Of a stretch of 64,000 nucleotides of DNA, positions 36,622-48,034 are shown piece by piece (within the stretch, counting starts at the first letter, position 1; each line of letters starts with the position of its first letter). Origin of the DNA: Collybiopsis luxurians FD-317 M1 (Eukaryota > Basidiomycota > Agaricomycetes > Agaricales > Omphalotaceae); assembly GCA_000827265.1 (NCBI GenBank), contig KN834806.1, positions 267,967 to 331,966 on the forward strand, given 5' to 3'. A program made the position numbers and the translations under genes. The notes below the pieces were generated by a model. That model saw only the letters and a program-made list of their open reading frames with translations. It ran no database searches and was not told where the DNA came from.

Positions 36622-37928
36622 TCAAACAGCTTCATTGATACCTCCTTCCTTGAATCCATACTCATTTTTCCCAAACAAGTGAACTTTATTTGCTATGCCA
36701 GCTCCAAGAGATGTTCCCTCTTTGGATATCCCGGACTGTAGAGTGTTAACCTCTTCTTCAGTTGTGAGTGTATTATGGGGCTGGTCCAATTTCAAGCCTG
36801 GCTGGGCTTGAAAACATGGGTTGACTTGAAAGGTACTAACAGGGCCAAGGTGAAGAGTTGGTGTTCCATCAGCCTCTGTGAGACCAAACTTTATCTGTCG
36901 GAACACAAGGCAAGCCATTGCACTATTGGTGGCAAATTGTGGTATAGTACACATAGACTTGTACACTGGAGAGATGCCTGGCAATGCCCCAAGCACTATG
37001 ACAGCAATACTCCAAACCAAAGCAAGCCTGTATGTTCTTTTGAGATACAAGGTTCACAATCATGAACGTGTCCACTTACAGATAATACTTTTGCCCTCCA
37101 ACTAGCAAAGCCCTTGACAGATCTGGGAGGGATGTTCTCAATCCAAAGAAGGCTTGGAAATGCACCCCCTTTTCTTCTTGGTCCCAAATATTCACAAGAA
37201 TGCGATAAGCAATGGTAAAAAAAATGAAGGTATCAAAGATAAGAACAGAGATTGGGCTGGCTTCTTCATACTCTGGAACAGACTTAGCAATGCACTGCAA
37301 AGTCGGGCCTACATGCACTCCGGAAAGTCCAATGGGCACTGTCGTTGTCCCACCCAGAACACCGAGCCATAGAATGGTCAGGAAGGTTTTCACGTATTTG
37401 TTGTCCTGCCAGACTGCCCGCGCACGAAGCAGGAATAGCATTGCAGTGCTTGACTGTGAAAGGGTATTGCAAGCGCCTAGTGCGATCATTAATGCCTGAC
37501 AGTTTGAGACTCTTCCCACTAAGATCAGGTACATGGTGAATGCACATTCAACTACGAGCTAAAGAAGTAGAACCCACCTTCAAAGACGAAACACGCTATA
37601 ATGTATCCCAAGGTGAAAACTCTAGGAAGCCTGGGATGAGTCAATAACGCATGTTATAAATTTAATTCCGAGCACCTGGATGAATAGTAGACTATCGTAG
37701 GGTAATAAATACGACGCTTAAAAAGTAATTTGTAATCACTTGATAGATTTGCAGCAATATCCCATATGTATGCCTGACCAACAATATTGAGTAAGAGGTA
37801 GTTAGCGCCACTTGGAACATTTTACTTACACCAAAGGTTACTGCTCCGATATATCGTGCAACTTCAACTTGATTGGCGTATTCCGGCGGTAAGAATGCTA
37901 GAGGGGTGTCTGGATTGGGGCGTGCCAT
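36622..37928 (-). CDS. Seven-helix membrane protein, mushroom-specific family
   Basis: Five exons: 37928-37830, 37773-37676, 37630-37578, 37518-37080 and 37027-36622. They total 1095 nt, 364 residues, all in frame. Order of segments: MARPNPDTPLAFLPPEYANQ, AYIWDIAANLSSDYKLLFK, VFTLGYIIACFVFEVG, then LSQSSTAMLFLLRARAVW, LGVLGGTTTVPIGLSGVHVGP, VLIFDTFIFFTIAYRILVN, and LALVWSIAVIVLGALPGISP. MACLVFRQIKFG ends the domain. The W-D-x-x-x-N-L and R-A-R-A-V-W blocks mark a well-known but unnamed agaricomycete family. A hydrophilic tail of about 90 residues follows. It converges with the DUF6534 gene, whose 3' end is 430 nt away. Confidence 0.85.
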
Positions 37929-39297
37929 GTTCTGAGTTGTTATCGGGTGAGAGGATATGCAGTAAGTAAGCTAGGTTGCTTCTTATATAACCCTGCCCGC
38001 TAAGGACTTTCCACTATCATCTCATTACCCTCAGCTCAAAAATTGTGAACCATGTCTTCCAGAATATCAAATTCTTTTCACATACTAGTGAACAATACAT
38101 CTTTTACATCCTCATCAAAGATCCAAACTCGAGCTGTGAAGCGGACTCAGTTGCTCTGTGCTGACACTGTTGAACAAAGGTATATATGGATTACTTACCT
38201 GGACCTGAGAGCTTTTATTAGGTGTGATCACGATTTACTGACACGAGCGCAAATATCAGCCTTAATGTATCAGAAAACTTTTTGCAACATGCTGTTAAAT
38301 TTAACAAGCATAGTGAACGAAGACCTCGGATGTCGTATGTTAGGTTGAATGTCTTCCTCCGCAATAATTTTGACATGATCTTCAAATCAGAAGCCTGGAA
38401 GCCGGTCGATGAAGGCGGTTTAATCATCATTGTTCTTTATCTGAAAATACTTACTCGTTCTCACCCCCAAGTCAGTTTCGCGTTGACAGCCTCACTGAGC
38501 CACAATCTGCCACCCCATCTCAATGAACTTCTCGCAGGAGTCAACCAAGCAATAGCGAGACCGTAAGGGATTCTGCCAGACTCCCATATTAGAATCAATC
38601 GTATATTAATAGATATATATAGCCGGTATTTCCAAAGTAACCGAAATCTCACTGCAGCTACATGAGCTGTAATTACAGTGACAGTTTCAATCACAATCGT
38701 GATAATGATTGTAACAACAAGGCTTTCGAAAAACCGATCGGAATGATTAAATAATGGATATTTAGAAGAAGGATAAATACTCTTTTCAGAAGCTCAACAG
38801 ATGCGTCACTCACCTGGTATACTTGGTAACATTTTTGACCAAGGGGAATTTTGGCGCATTGAGACCTGCGAGTAGCAGTACTCAAGAGGTGACTCGGTGA
38901 CTGCGTCACCCTATGCGTATTATTAACTCAGTCGCCTTCCATCAGGGCCCGTGAATGAGAAGGCACTATCAAGTTGTGAGCAAGAATCGACTGGAGATGT
39001 GAGAAGGTCTCGATTAAAATACTATAGTAAGCAGAATGGATCACGCAGGAAAGACAGTTGAACAAGATGTAGATTGACAACGATCCTTTATTATGCGAAA
39101 CTTCGAAGCGAAAATTGCACGAATGAAAAGTAAAAGATCCGGCAGATAAACACGTATTGCTTCAATTTTGAGATGGGAATGCGGCCACTTCTTGAGGGAA
39201 TTTTTCCAGGATTCCGGGCCGAGGGTGACCGTTCAAAAATCACGTGTGTAAGTCGCCGAAAAAAAGAAGCGCTCATATCGCTTGACGCGGAACCATC
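37929..39297. other. Intergenic region with weak unassigned frames
   Basis: The minus strand between 38909 and 38461 has two frames with hydrophobic stretches (NIHYLIIPIGFSKALLL; VTVITAHVAAVRF) and a LTPARSSLR segment that vaguely recalls the end of a DUF6534 protein, but no consistent splice model emerged. The last 200 nt before 39298 are the PEX11 upstream region, related to 32390-32725 and containing 'aaaaatcacgtgtgtaag'. Confidence 0.35.
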
Positions 39298-40528
39298 ATG
39301 TCCTACTCAAAGCCTACGACACTGGCCAAGCTCAACGACACGGTTTTAGGATGCTTCTCGGCGTTCCCTCCTTCAGAATTCATCGATCATCTCGTCCGAT
39401 ATCTCAGTACATATGGAGGAAGCGAGTTCGTACTGTCCTTTACTCTGGTCAAGCAATCTATATTAACGTTCGGCATAGTAAACTTTTCGCAATCTTGGAA
39501 TACACACTCAAGCTCTTAATACCACTATTGAATAAGCGCGCTGAGCTACAGAAAAGAGCAGGACTGCGTCAAGTCGGTACAAGTATTACAGCTGCTAGAT
39601 TCTCGAAATTGGCCAGCTCGATATCGGATTCGAGAACTTTGTGGAGGTAAGCGTCCTTTGACGTATCCGGTAGGATGAATGGATATTCATCATTCGATGG
39701 AATACAGATTCTGGGGTACGTCTCGTCATACGACCACCTGTAGCATGCTCTTAAAATATCACAGGTCTATTCACAATCATCCGATGGATGACTTCCTTGG
39801 AACACAATCCTCAACCTACCCGAAATCTGCTGAACATCGAGCGTTTACAAGGCTGGTCCATGCTCGGATACTACCCCCTCGAACATCTCAGCTACCTCCT
39901 CTCGCACGACGTGCTCCCATCCAAATCCACCCTAAATCTCTCCCCCTTCTTAGCCAAAAAACAAGCACTCCAACTGAACGCAGGCACGTTAAGCGTTTGG
40001 TCTGTTCGATGCTGGGCGTTCTATGTAGCTCTGCAGTTTGCGCATCTGCGCGAAGATAGAAAGTTGCTTCAAGCGAAATACCGTTCGTTACGCAAAATTG
40101 AGTTGAAGCCTGCGGAGAAGGAAGAATTGAAGAAGCGCTGGGATGCATATTGGAGTGATCTTGTGGTGAATCTGGCCAACTTTCCGCTTGCTCTTCATTG
40201 GTATGCCTCATGTTCACCATTACTTGTCTATTCATCTCCTTTAACGCACGCTATTCGAATTGATGCTCTTTTAGGTCAACGGGAAATAAACTTATTAAAC
40301 ATAGTGTGAGCATCTTACCTACGCCTTCCTTTCTATCTGATTCATCTATGCCCTGTCATACAGGTCACCGTCGATCTTTTAAACCTTATTGCCGCTTTAG
40401 TATCGTTCAGGAGTGGATGGAAAGCTACGGCACTACCTTCCCCCCTCCCGGCATCCGCTTCTGTACACCCAGCGGAAGAGGTAGTTGAACCTGTCGTTTC
40501 CGAGAATGCGAGTGCATATAATATCTAA
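39298..40528 (+). CDS. PEX11: Peroxisomal biogenesis factor 11 (PEX11 family)
   Basis: Six exons: 39298-39425, 39479-39646, 39708-39715 (an 8-nt microexon), 39765-40200, 40265 region-40308, and the last ending 40528; about 320 residues. The protein starts MSYSKPTTLAKLNDTVLG and carries the PEX11 blocks KLFAILEYTLKLLIPLLNKR, FSKLASSISDSRTLWRFWG, IERLQGWSMLGYYPLEHLSY, LSVWSVRCWAFYVALQFAHL, and VTVDLLNLIAALVSFRSGWK near the end. PEX11 proteins insert into the peroxisome membrane through amphipathic helices and promote its elongation and fission. The charged stretch ELKPAEKEELKKRW lies between the membrane-associated helices. 5' fragments of the same gene occur at 32726 and possibly 42781, and its promoter type at 25545. 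Confidence 0.9.
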
Positions 40529-41093
40529 ACGTGGAACGCTAGAATAGATGCTCTCAAAAGACTGTTGGGGTTGGTAGACCGTCCTATCCTTATGCTGTAT
40601 TAGTTGGAATTAATTAATTATGGTGCATGTCGAGAAATTTGGTGGACAAAGTTCTGAATCCGTTGAAGTGGGCAAAACCCACCTCGAGTGAACCATAGAG
40701 TACACAAGTGAATATGGGCGCATACGACTGAGGATAGTGACCTGTGTGGCTATGACTACATACTAGTAGTAACGGCATCTCCGCCCAAACCCCCTATTTC
40801 ACTGTTGAATCGACATGAAGCTTTGAAGAGTGGAAATGGCCGAGACAGTCAAACCGGTCTCTGTTGCAGATTCGTAATGTGATGTGATATTCTCGGCATA
40901 ACTATTAACAGCTTTCATCGTCTAGTAAGCTGTAAAGACAATTTAAACGAGCTTCACGTTATCTCTACTCCCCCTCTCCCTCACCCATTCCCCTCGTACG
41001 GTCTATAGACGCCTTGGAATGTCACTCTGTTCATTTCACCGACTTCGTGTGTTACACTCTAGCCTTAAGAATCGCTGGTGATTAGTCGCTGAT

Positions 41094-41507
41094 TTGTCAG
41101 ACTTTGTGCCGGTTGAGGCTAGAGAGACAGCTAGAATAGGACTGCCTCTTTGCCCAGAGATTCTTTCGTCGGTGTTTACCTTCGGTCACGAGTGCTTCGC
41201 CAAGACTGCGGTGGAAGACTGGTTCACGTCCCCTTTCCGGAAGGGCTCTCCGAGCTGGGAATGCGCACGCGCAGCGCTCTTGAGCATTGTACCCCATGTA
41301 CCTGGTTCCCACAATAATACTGAACCAGAGAGAGCGACTTTGCTCCGGGCCATTTTAGGAACGGGCCAGTGGTCCACTAGAACTGAGGCACAATTAGAAA
41401 AGGATGGAAGGAAGCCTTCATTGCGGCAACCGCAGCCCTCTAAAACCATGAGAACCCAGGTTATCAGCATTCGGGAGCTTCGAGAAGCGATCGCAGGGAA
41501 CTCTTAG
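41094..41507 (+). CDS. Hypothetical protein, 137 residues
   Basis: An uninterrupted 137-codon frame, MSDFVPVEARETARI..., lies 115 nt upstream of the paralogue at 41622. No domain is recognised; it has an alternating hydrophobic N-terminal half and a basic C-terminal half. An opposite-strand frame of similar openness exists, so the coding call is weak. Confidence 0.25.
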   Translation: MSDFVPVEARETARIGLPLCPEILSSVFTFGHECFAKTAVEDWFTSPFRKGSPSWECARAALLSIVPHVPGSHNNTEPERATLLRAILGTGQWSTRTEAQLEKDGRKPSLRQPQPSKTMRTQVISIRELREAIAGNS

Positions 41508-41621
41508 AAAACACATAGCAAAAATCAACCTACTTCTCTCAGTGTTGATGGCGACGGACGACGAGGGCGGGGCATTTTCAGGTAGGGTATCGTTCCGGGT
41601 CTTCAATGTAGATCAGACGTC

Positions 41622-42460
41622 TTGAGCTCATTATTTGCCCCCCCCCGGAGTAATTCCACCATTGAAGATAACCTGAGCGTTGATGATGACGAAATCATGC
41701 AAGGGGGAGCCAATGCTTCACCCATCTCGTTGGAAGCCAATAGCGACGATCCCCAGCGACAATGGCGACGGCGGCGGTCAAAGCCTGTTGATATAGAACA
41801 TTTCAAACGTCGCCGAAATTCTATTGCAGATGATCCCCCTTATCCACCGGCCAAGTGAGATTTATACCCACTTTAACCTTGTTATAATAATCGTACAGCA
41901 TACTACAGTGATGCGCCAAATTTATTCAACTCCAGTGAGAATCTCAGCAATCACGATGGACAATTTAACGCGATCGAAGGAGATTTGAACTCGAGCACCC
42001 ACAAGACAGTTTTACTGTAGAAATAATCTTCAATCAATGCATATTCTCTAGCGACGATTGCACTGACAAGGATGCGCCATCAAAATCTCCCAGTTCTTCC
42101 GACGCTTCCCCTAATAATGCTCCTTCCTCACCTTTTTCCCCCGACGTTCCCAGACCCAAAACGTCGATCTCGATGGTCAATTACCATCTTCATACCCGTG
42201 TATCATCCCTGTTTTCTTCCGGGCATGACGTACCCTATGCACTAAATGAGCTTGTTCTGCATTCCTCCGGCGTTTGCCCATTGGGTACGGTCCTGTTACA
42301 GATCGTTTGACCATTTTCTGGCTTGATTGCACCAGTGACCTGCGACAGATGAAGGTGCCAATAAATTTTAATCATATTGTGCCGGAGATACAGGTTCCGT
42401 CCTCAGACCGTACCTCCGGGTCATCCTATCCTTTCGTGGCTCACAGCAAGAGCGACTGAG
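41622..42460 (+). pseudogene. Frameshifted paralogue of the gene at 46280-46994
   Basis: Exon 1 (MSSLFAPPRSNSTIEDN, an IMQGGANASPISLEA stretch, then a WRRRRSK basic patch) is followed by an intron and exon 2 with DAPNLFNSSENL and HDGQFNAIEGDLNSSTH, in the order seen in the paralogue (DPPHLFNSSENF, GGEFKAIGGNMNAST). After STH a single-base difference shifts the frame: the direct frame ends at TAG (about 42020), while the shifted frame continues FTVEIIFNQCIFSSDD, matching IFNQCIFSGRN in the paralogue, to about 42300. A truncated protein of about 110 residues could still be made. Confidence 0.6.
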
Positions 42461-42780
42461 TTCAACCTCATCTGAAGCCCTGCGGGAGAGCCCCGATGGA
42501 CACTAGATACGTATAACCAAAAAAATAAACAAAATAAACAAAAAACCAAAGACAAAAAGACAAAAACGAAAATCCAACAAAATTCACTTGGGGGTCGCAT
42601 TTTCTTTCGCTGTCACGGTCGGTTACTACGCTTCACTTAAAAACTGTCACTAAACATATGAATTGGAATATGCTTTTTATTTGTATTGCCGGGCGCTGGT
42701 ACAGGGAGCCATTTTCTCAGATTTTCAAGTCAGTACTAGTTACTGAACTGACGGAAATTGAGTGTGCACTATCCTGAATC
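42461..42780. other. Short intergenic stretch, A-rich tract
   Basis: A purine-rich, A-dominated tract (aaaaaaataaacaaaataa and similar, 42518-42580) is the only feature seen. Confidence 0.5.
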
Positions 42781-42924
42781 ATGATCTCAAAGCTGACGAG
42801 ACTGGCCATCCTCAACGACTGGAGGCTGCTCAGCATTTTCCCCTTGCCATTATTTATTAAAAATCGCCGCGATGCTTCAATCTTTATGCCAAAAATAGAG
42901 AAATTGGTTAAAACATGGTGTTAG
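42781..42924 (+). pseudogene. Possible second PEX11 5' fragment
   Basis: A 47-residue frame starts MISKLTRLAILNDWRLLSIF and continues PLPLFI. It aligns with the PEX11 start at the K-x-T-x-LA-x-LND core and at the FP...FI spacing. The rest is unrelated and no later PEX11 exon follows. The match is short, so common origin is likely but not certain. Confidence 0.4.
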
Positions 42925-43409
42925 CATCCTTTGTGCTCATATATATGCTTGAGCTGGCTTGCTACAATTGATGCCCGACAAATTCAACAGTCTTGGATGC
43001 ATTCAGGCATATCCAATCCTTTTCAATTGTGCCAAGGCGTTTAGATGCTTTATTTGTGCGCAAGACTACATGAATGGGAAGTGGGCTTCGGACATTTCGA
43101 ATCCCGGATGTTGCAAGCAGGATTGAAAAATCATAAGATGGGAAAGGCAGTTCTTCCTTTTCTTTTCTTTTTTTTTGACTCTTCATTACCGAAAGTAAGG
43201 CTAAGTACTAAGGAGTGGGGAGCTGCAACAATATTTAGTTGTGGTCCGTTCGCTTGGGGTTTTCCCTGGGTGGGTATCTCTGGGGGATGTTGTAGCTACG
43301 GGTAGCGCTTTAATGTATGTATGGAGAGGTTTAAGGATATGCTTGGTCAGAAGACCTAAGTAAAATAAATAAGGGAGGAGGGATCAACAGGTCTGACACT
43401 CAGTGTTGC

Positions 43410-43590
43410 CGTGGTTCAGTCCATGAACCTGGTGAACCTGGTCTGAACCTGAACTGGACCTCAGGTTCAGGGCCAGTTTAGGAAAGCTCCTGAACTGAAC
43501 CTCCAGGAGTGGTTTGGGGTTCAGTAGGTCTCTGAACCTGTGAACTGGACCTGAACCTGCTGAACCTCCAGTCCCTGAGGGATGCTAGAG
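43410..43590. repeat. GAACCT/AGGTTC-rich short-motif array
   Basis: At least a dozen spaced copies of (t)gaacct(g) or its complement (ggttca) occur in 180 nt, for example ggtgaacctggtctgaacc and ctgaacctgctgaacctcc. It lies beside the decayed Harbinger transposase. Related CAGGTT arrays occur at 59690-59825, 60270-60410 and about 63760-63900. Confidence 0.6.
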
Positions 43591-43614
43591 GGTAAGTAAC
43601 TAGTCATTCAATTA

Positions 43615-44523
43615 CTAGGAAGTATGTACTCGCTTTAAATTACTACAAGCCCACTCAATCAAATGATATTGCACACCTTGGTAGGGCACTAAAACATTCT
43701 CACTGATAGGAAAACCTGCATCGCTAGGATAGAAATATCCCCTTGGAATGTGAAGGTCAGTCAAGTGGGCATCTGTGTATAAATATGAATCAGTAACAGA
43801 TCCTTCCCAACCTGCCAAGATATAATGCAGAAGCTGCAGATTGCACAGTGCAAGGACATTCTGAAATTGAAAATTATTGAAATTGTGCATACTGGCTGCA
43901 ATATGTGATCCATCCTTTATCCAAGGCAATTCTTGAGGAAAGGCCAGAGTTTGGGATTCTTGGTGAGTTAATGTGGAGGAGGGTCTTGTAGCTGAACATA
44001 CTCATTGTAGAAAGCAGGAGATGCAAAAGCATTGCACATCAATTGGAAGTATCTATCCAGTAGATGAAATTCTAGTATTCTGCAAGATCACATTTACTCA
44101 ATTAGAAATTGTTCCATTGGACCACTAAAACTTCTCATCCAAATAGCAAATACTCAATCCATTTACACAAGCATCCAAGAATATAGCCAACTGTTCCTCC
44201 AAAGTGATATGGCAACTATCTCTACATCCCATTTGTCAGAGCTGAATGATGAGCTGAATTTAAAGATGAAGTCTCACTCTGAGCTCAGTGCGAATGCAAT
44301 TAAGATGGCTTCTGAGCAACTCATTGACCCATTCCTGCCCAGAGAGCTTTGGGGTGTGGTAGTCCTGGTTCCAGTAGCCTGCTGAGGCATACAGAGACAC
44401 TGCAAGGACAACTAGCCTTGCAACCTCAACAGCACTTTGCATCCACTCATTTAGAGCTGCCGCAACAATATTTGGAGGGAGTGGTGGCATAATAAAGCAA
44501 GTATCAGAGTAGAAATACATCAT
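43615..44523 (-). pseudogene. Decayed PIF/Harbinger (DDE_Tnp_4) transposase
   Basis: Fragments in the expected order but in different frames: SGQEWVNELLRSHLNCIRTE, then LEEQLAIFLDACVNGLSICY, then pieces recalling a YF-x-LMCNAFASPAFYNEYVQ segment, then PWIKDGSHIAA (first catalytic Asp, in the D-G-S-H block) and the long frame LHYILAGWEGSVTDSYLY (second Asp), GYFYPSDAGFPISENVLVPY and GVQYHLIEW. The frame stops before the segment that would hold the catalytic Glu. Several stops and shifts separate the first parts. Harbinger transposases cut and paste DNA with 3-bp target duplications; ends of the element were not found. Confidence 0.8.
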
Positions 44524-45729
44524 TTCATTGATAAGTCAAACAGATCAAGTGGTCATGGGAAGTAGACCGGCCATCCGATCCCATGTCTTGGCTTTCCACG
44601 GCGGGATGACACTGAACAGACTCCAAGTTAGGATGTAGGAGGGGCCATAAGCTATATTTAATTTTCAGACATCCAGTCAATCTTAAGAGAGACCTTTGCT
44701 ATAGCCAAAAAGGGCAACCCCGTAGGGCCCTTGTATGCATTGGGAGCACTCCAAATAGGGACAATACAAAAAAGATGAAAAGTCAGGAAACAGCATACAA
44801 CAAAGGCAAGTGATACATATGGAGTAGATAAAAAATAGAAAGCATAAAACACAATGAGGAAGAGGGTGGGTGGCATGAAAGACCAATTCACTAGCGAGAC
44901 AAAAGGAAGAATGAATAGACGCTCAAAACTGAATAAACAAATAAAAGAAGATCCTACCTGACGGGACGAAAGGAAGAATGAGCTGAACTCCTATGTCTCG
45001 CCAGGAGTGAAGTAAGTACTGCCTAAACAAGCAAGTCAGGTGTGTATCTCAGTGCTCTGAGATGCCAAGACATACTAAGCTGATACAACGACATTACGCT
45101 CAGCCTGTGCACAGGCGGATGTCATCGCTGCATCACGCGTAAGCAAAAGGGGACGCTCAGGTTAGTGCGCGCGCAGTACACTCGGTCTTTGGCCTACGTA
45201 ATCATAGATTAAATCCGATTTGCTGTGCAATTGTCATTTGCTCTTGATTGCAACGATGTTGAATTGAAGCAGGATAATTGGAGGTTCCGCATCGAGATCC
45301 GCTTGTAAAGATACTCTTCCAGTCAGCCGGTGGTATTACTTATCCGCTGATATGACCATAATGGTTGCGAGGTACGAAATGCAGAATTAAGTAGTGCATA
45401 TGGTTAATTGCTCCATCATAGTTAAAGCACTCATTTGGGCCGAACTGAGGCTGCTAGTCAGGTTCATCCACATATTATGATCCAGTTACTTGTATTATTG
45501 ATCTATCTGAGTACTGTCATTTGGCTGAAACACAAGTTTCAAGTATCAAATTCAATAAGGCGGCGGCGCAAGCACCGGCTTGGACCCAAGAATGGAAAGC
45601 TGACAGCGGTGGGGAGGGACAGCAAGTAATTGTTTTAATCGTCACTCATACGATCTTCTTCTATTGTCGAGGCCCTCTCGCCCCTCCCTTGGTTTTCCTA
45701 CTAGTCCTCTGATTTTTATAACTGGCATC
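44524..45729. other. Region without a confirmed gene
   Basis: A hydrophobic minus-strand frame (44891-44658, MNWSFMPPTLFLIVFYAFYF) follows on the 5' side of the transposase relic and may belong to it. A plus-strand frame at 45435-45629 is basic and unassigned. Nothing else was seen. Confidence 0.35.
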
Positions 45730-46023
45730 ATGTTTACTAGCATAGATGATGTTCCCAGGACAGACTTGGCGATTCGGGAATCTATGGAAGCCAAAGCCAG
45801 AGAAAAATATCTTGCATTTCAAGCTCAGAGGAAAAATCAATGGCCAATTTTTAAGGTAGGTAAATCTATTGTTAGTAAGCCCTATCATTTCCAATACCCA
45901 CTACATTCCATGTACGTCCACCGCAACGAATTTTACTCTCTGTTCTGAGTAATAGAAATCTTTGCATTTATTTAGTTCCAGCCCAGGAATCTTTCGGACC
46001 AAACCAGCTTGCGATCGGAATAA
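45730..46023 (+). CDS. Hypothetical small protein, 57 residues
   Basis: Two exons (45730-45855 and 45976-46023) joined by a GT-AG intron read MFTSIDDVPRTDLAIRES, a charged helical-looking segment (MEAKAREKYLAFQAQRKN), then FQPRNLSDQTSLRSE and stop. The composition would suit an exposed helix. It is 256 nt upstream of the gene at 46280 and might be its 5' part in another splice form. No family recognised. Confidence 0.3.
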
Positions 46024-46279
46024 CTCTCTAGATAATGACTGTCTCCACCAGCTCACACGAGGCCGATTTGAGACGGGAAAATCATCTTTGGTTCATGCTG
46101 ATGCAAGAGAGGACCCGTTAGAAAATGAGGTCCAAGCAAACAAACTGGACTCCTCGAGATTGGACAGTAACAGAAATTCCGTCTTAGACGCTACGAATGA
46201 AACTCGGCAAGTTCTCCAAATTCTGTTCTCCGTCTTTGACGTCGAATGCTGAGAAAATACGGCTCGTCGCAGTCATCTA

Positions 46280-46994
46280 ATGGCTGAGTCGGAAGCTCAG
46301 CTAGACGCCATCAATAATGGAGGAGCTAATTCGAACGCTCCCTTGGATTTATCGACAGGAAAGATAGACAGACTTCCCCATCGTCGACGGCGACGCCGGT
46401 CCAAAGCTGCCCGGGCAGAAGTTCCTGAGCGTTCCCGGGATTCTATCCCTAAAGATAATCCGGGAAAGCAGTCAAAGTGAGTTCTACAACAGTTAGGCCT
46501 TTGCTTAATGACCCGATAACATATACTTCAGGGATCCTCCGCATCTATTCAATTCGAGTGAGAATTTCACCATTAACGGTGGTGAATTCAAGGCTATAGG
46601 CGGAAATATGAATGCCAGCACGTATGAATCAACAATGATCTTCAACCAGTGCATATTTTCCGGTCGTAATTCCATTAAAAATAATGCTTCATCGGAGCCT
46701 CGCGCTCTCTTCGACGCTTCTATCAAGAATGCTCCTTTCTCGACTTCTTCCCCCATTGCCAAGTCATCTCCCGCTCTTCGTCCTTGGCCTACTAATGCTT
46801 CCCGCTACCACCGCTCTCGCCCAAACCGTCGATCCAGATGGTCAACCACCACCTTCATACCAATGTATTATCAGTACATTCAACCGGTCGTAATGTATCC
46901 CATACATTGGATAGGATCTTACTACGTTCCAATGGTCACTAATTGGTGCAACTGGTCCCCATCACGCTGGGGATGCTGGAACTATCCTGATTAG
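46280..46994 (+). CDS. Protein with an 'INGGEFxAIGGNMN' motif, 219 residues
   Basis: Two exons (46280-46476 and 46532-46994, intron 55 nt) give 660 nt, 219 residues. Residues 1-65 are polar with a strong basic cluster (LPHRRRRRRSKAARAE) that could act as a nuclear signal. At about residues 68-100 is LFNSSENFTINGGEFKAIGG, followed by NMN. Similar S-x-N-F-x-I-x-GG-x-F-x-x-x-GG-D/N-M-N segments occur in many agaricomycete proteins ahead of kinase or NTPase domains (from memory). Here no such domain follows. The C-terminus is Ser/Pro/Arg-rich, then Tyr/Trp-rich (NWCNWSPSRWGCWNYPD). The paralogue at 41622 is frameshifted. Confidence 0.65.
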
Positions 46995-48034
46995 ATGGGT
47001 GGGCAATTCATCTTTTGTTAGGAAATTGGGATTGATAGGGTGCAGTGTGCTAAACCCTAGGGATGCAATAGAGTGTCTTGGATTGGTCCCTGCTTGATAC
47101 CTCACAGGCTATCGCTGCGTAATTCGACCAATTGCATGGTCTGCCCTCGCCCACACCAATTGCCTACGAAACGATGAAGGTGCCGCAATATTCCAGGTTT
47201 CCCGTTTCGGGCTTGTTCCAGGCTTATTCACCCAATCAAAAGCCCCAGTCTTGGAGCAGTGTTTTCATTTAGATCAAACTACACATATGCATTCCTTTCT
47301 GCATCCGCGTTGGCCATGGTTCCCTTCGTGCTCACGATCGGTTATATATTTTTGCTAATCTATTGCGCTGAAATTCCTTCTCTAACAACAGCAGTGATAT
47401 GTTTCCCTCTTATTATCATCCGCGTTGATAACGGTTCCTTGTGTTATCACGATCGGTTCTTAGCATATATACTTATGTTTAATATTCATAAAATGTGGAA
47501 CCGCATCTAAGACTGAATACCATCTGACAATGACTACGTTCTGCCGTGCAAGACGAAATACAGATGTAATCAAGGATGTGGTCAAAAATCAGAGTCTATG
47601 GGCAAGGTAGTGTTGACTCGGACCGCCTTTACGAAATCCAGCTTGCCCTGAGTCCGTTACAGCGAGTCCCAGTTTCCAATCAGCCGCTGAGTCGGTGTTA
47701 GGCCCTAGTGTAATGGACCGAGCCAGAATCTGGGATACAAGTTGGAAGCTATCAGTAGCCGGAATCAGAATTATAGTTCGATCTTTCTATGCTCGAATTT
47801 GCTCACAATGGTTTACAGTCGAAAGGATGTTAATAACGGAGACACTGGGAAGCATTTGCAGTTATTGACTATCATACATGCATGTGGGCGAGCTGTGTTG
47901 CCGTCGCTCGGCCAGGCTTTCGGCTTTAACGACGTACAGTACAAGCAGTATCTGTCTGATGGGCTGTCCGGTGAGCCAAGCCGGGATCTCCGAGAGAATG
48001 TAAAAATCAATCAGATTTCTCTGTATTGTACCAG
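46995..48034. other. Intergenic region with an internal 50-nt duplication
   Basis: Two related copies of about 50 nt lie at 47308-47365 and 47418-47475, sharing catccgcgttg, a variable block, then cacgatcggtt and a tatat-rich end. No gene was supported. Confidence 0.45.

Noticed and set aside
38461..38909. Minus-strand frames possibly from another seven-helix gene
   Set aside because: Only one short LTPARSSLR-like segment recalls the family and no consistent exon chain was found.
43410..43590. Regular short-motif spacing considered as CRISPR
   Set aside because: Motif copies are 6-8 nt with irregular spacing in a fungal genome; no array structure.
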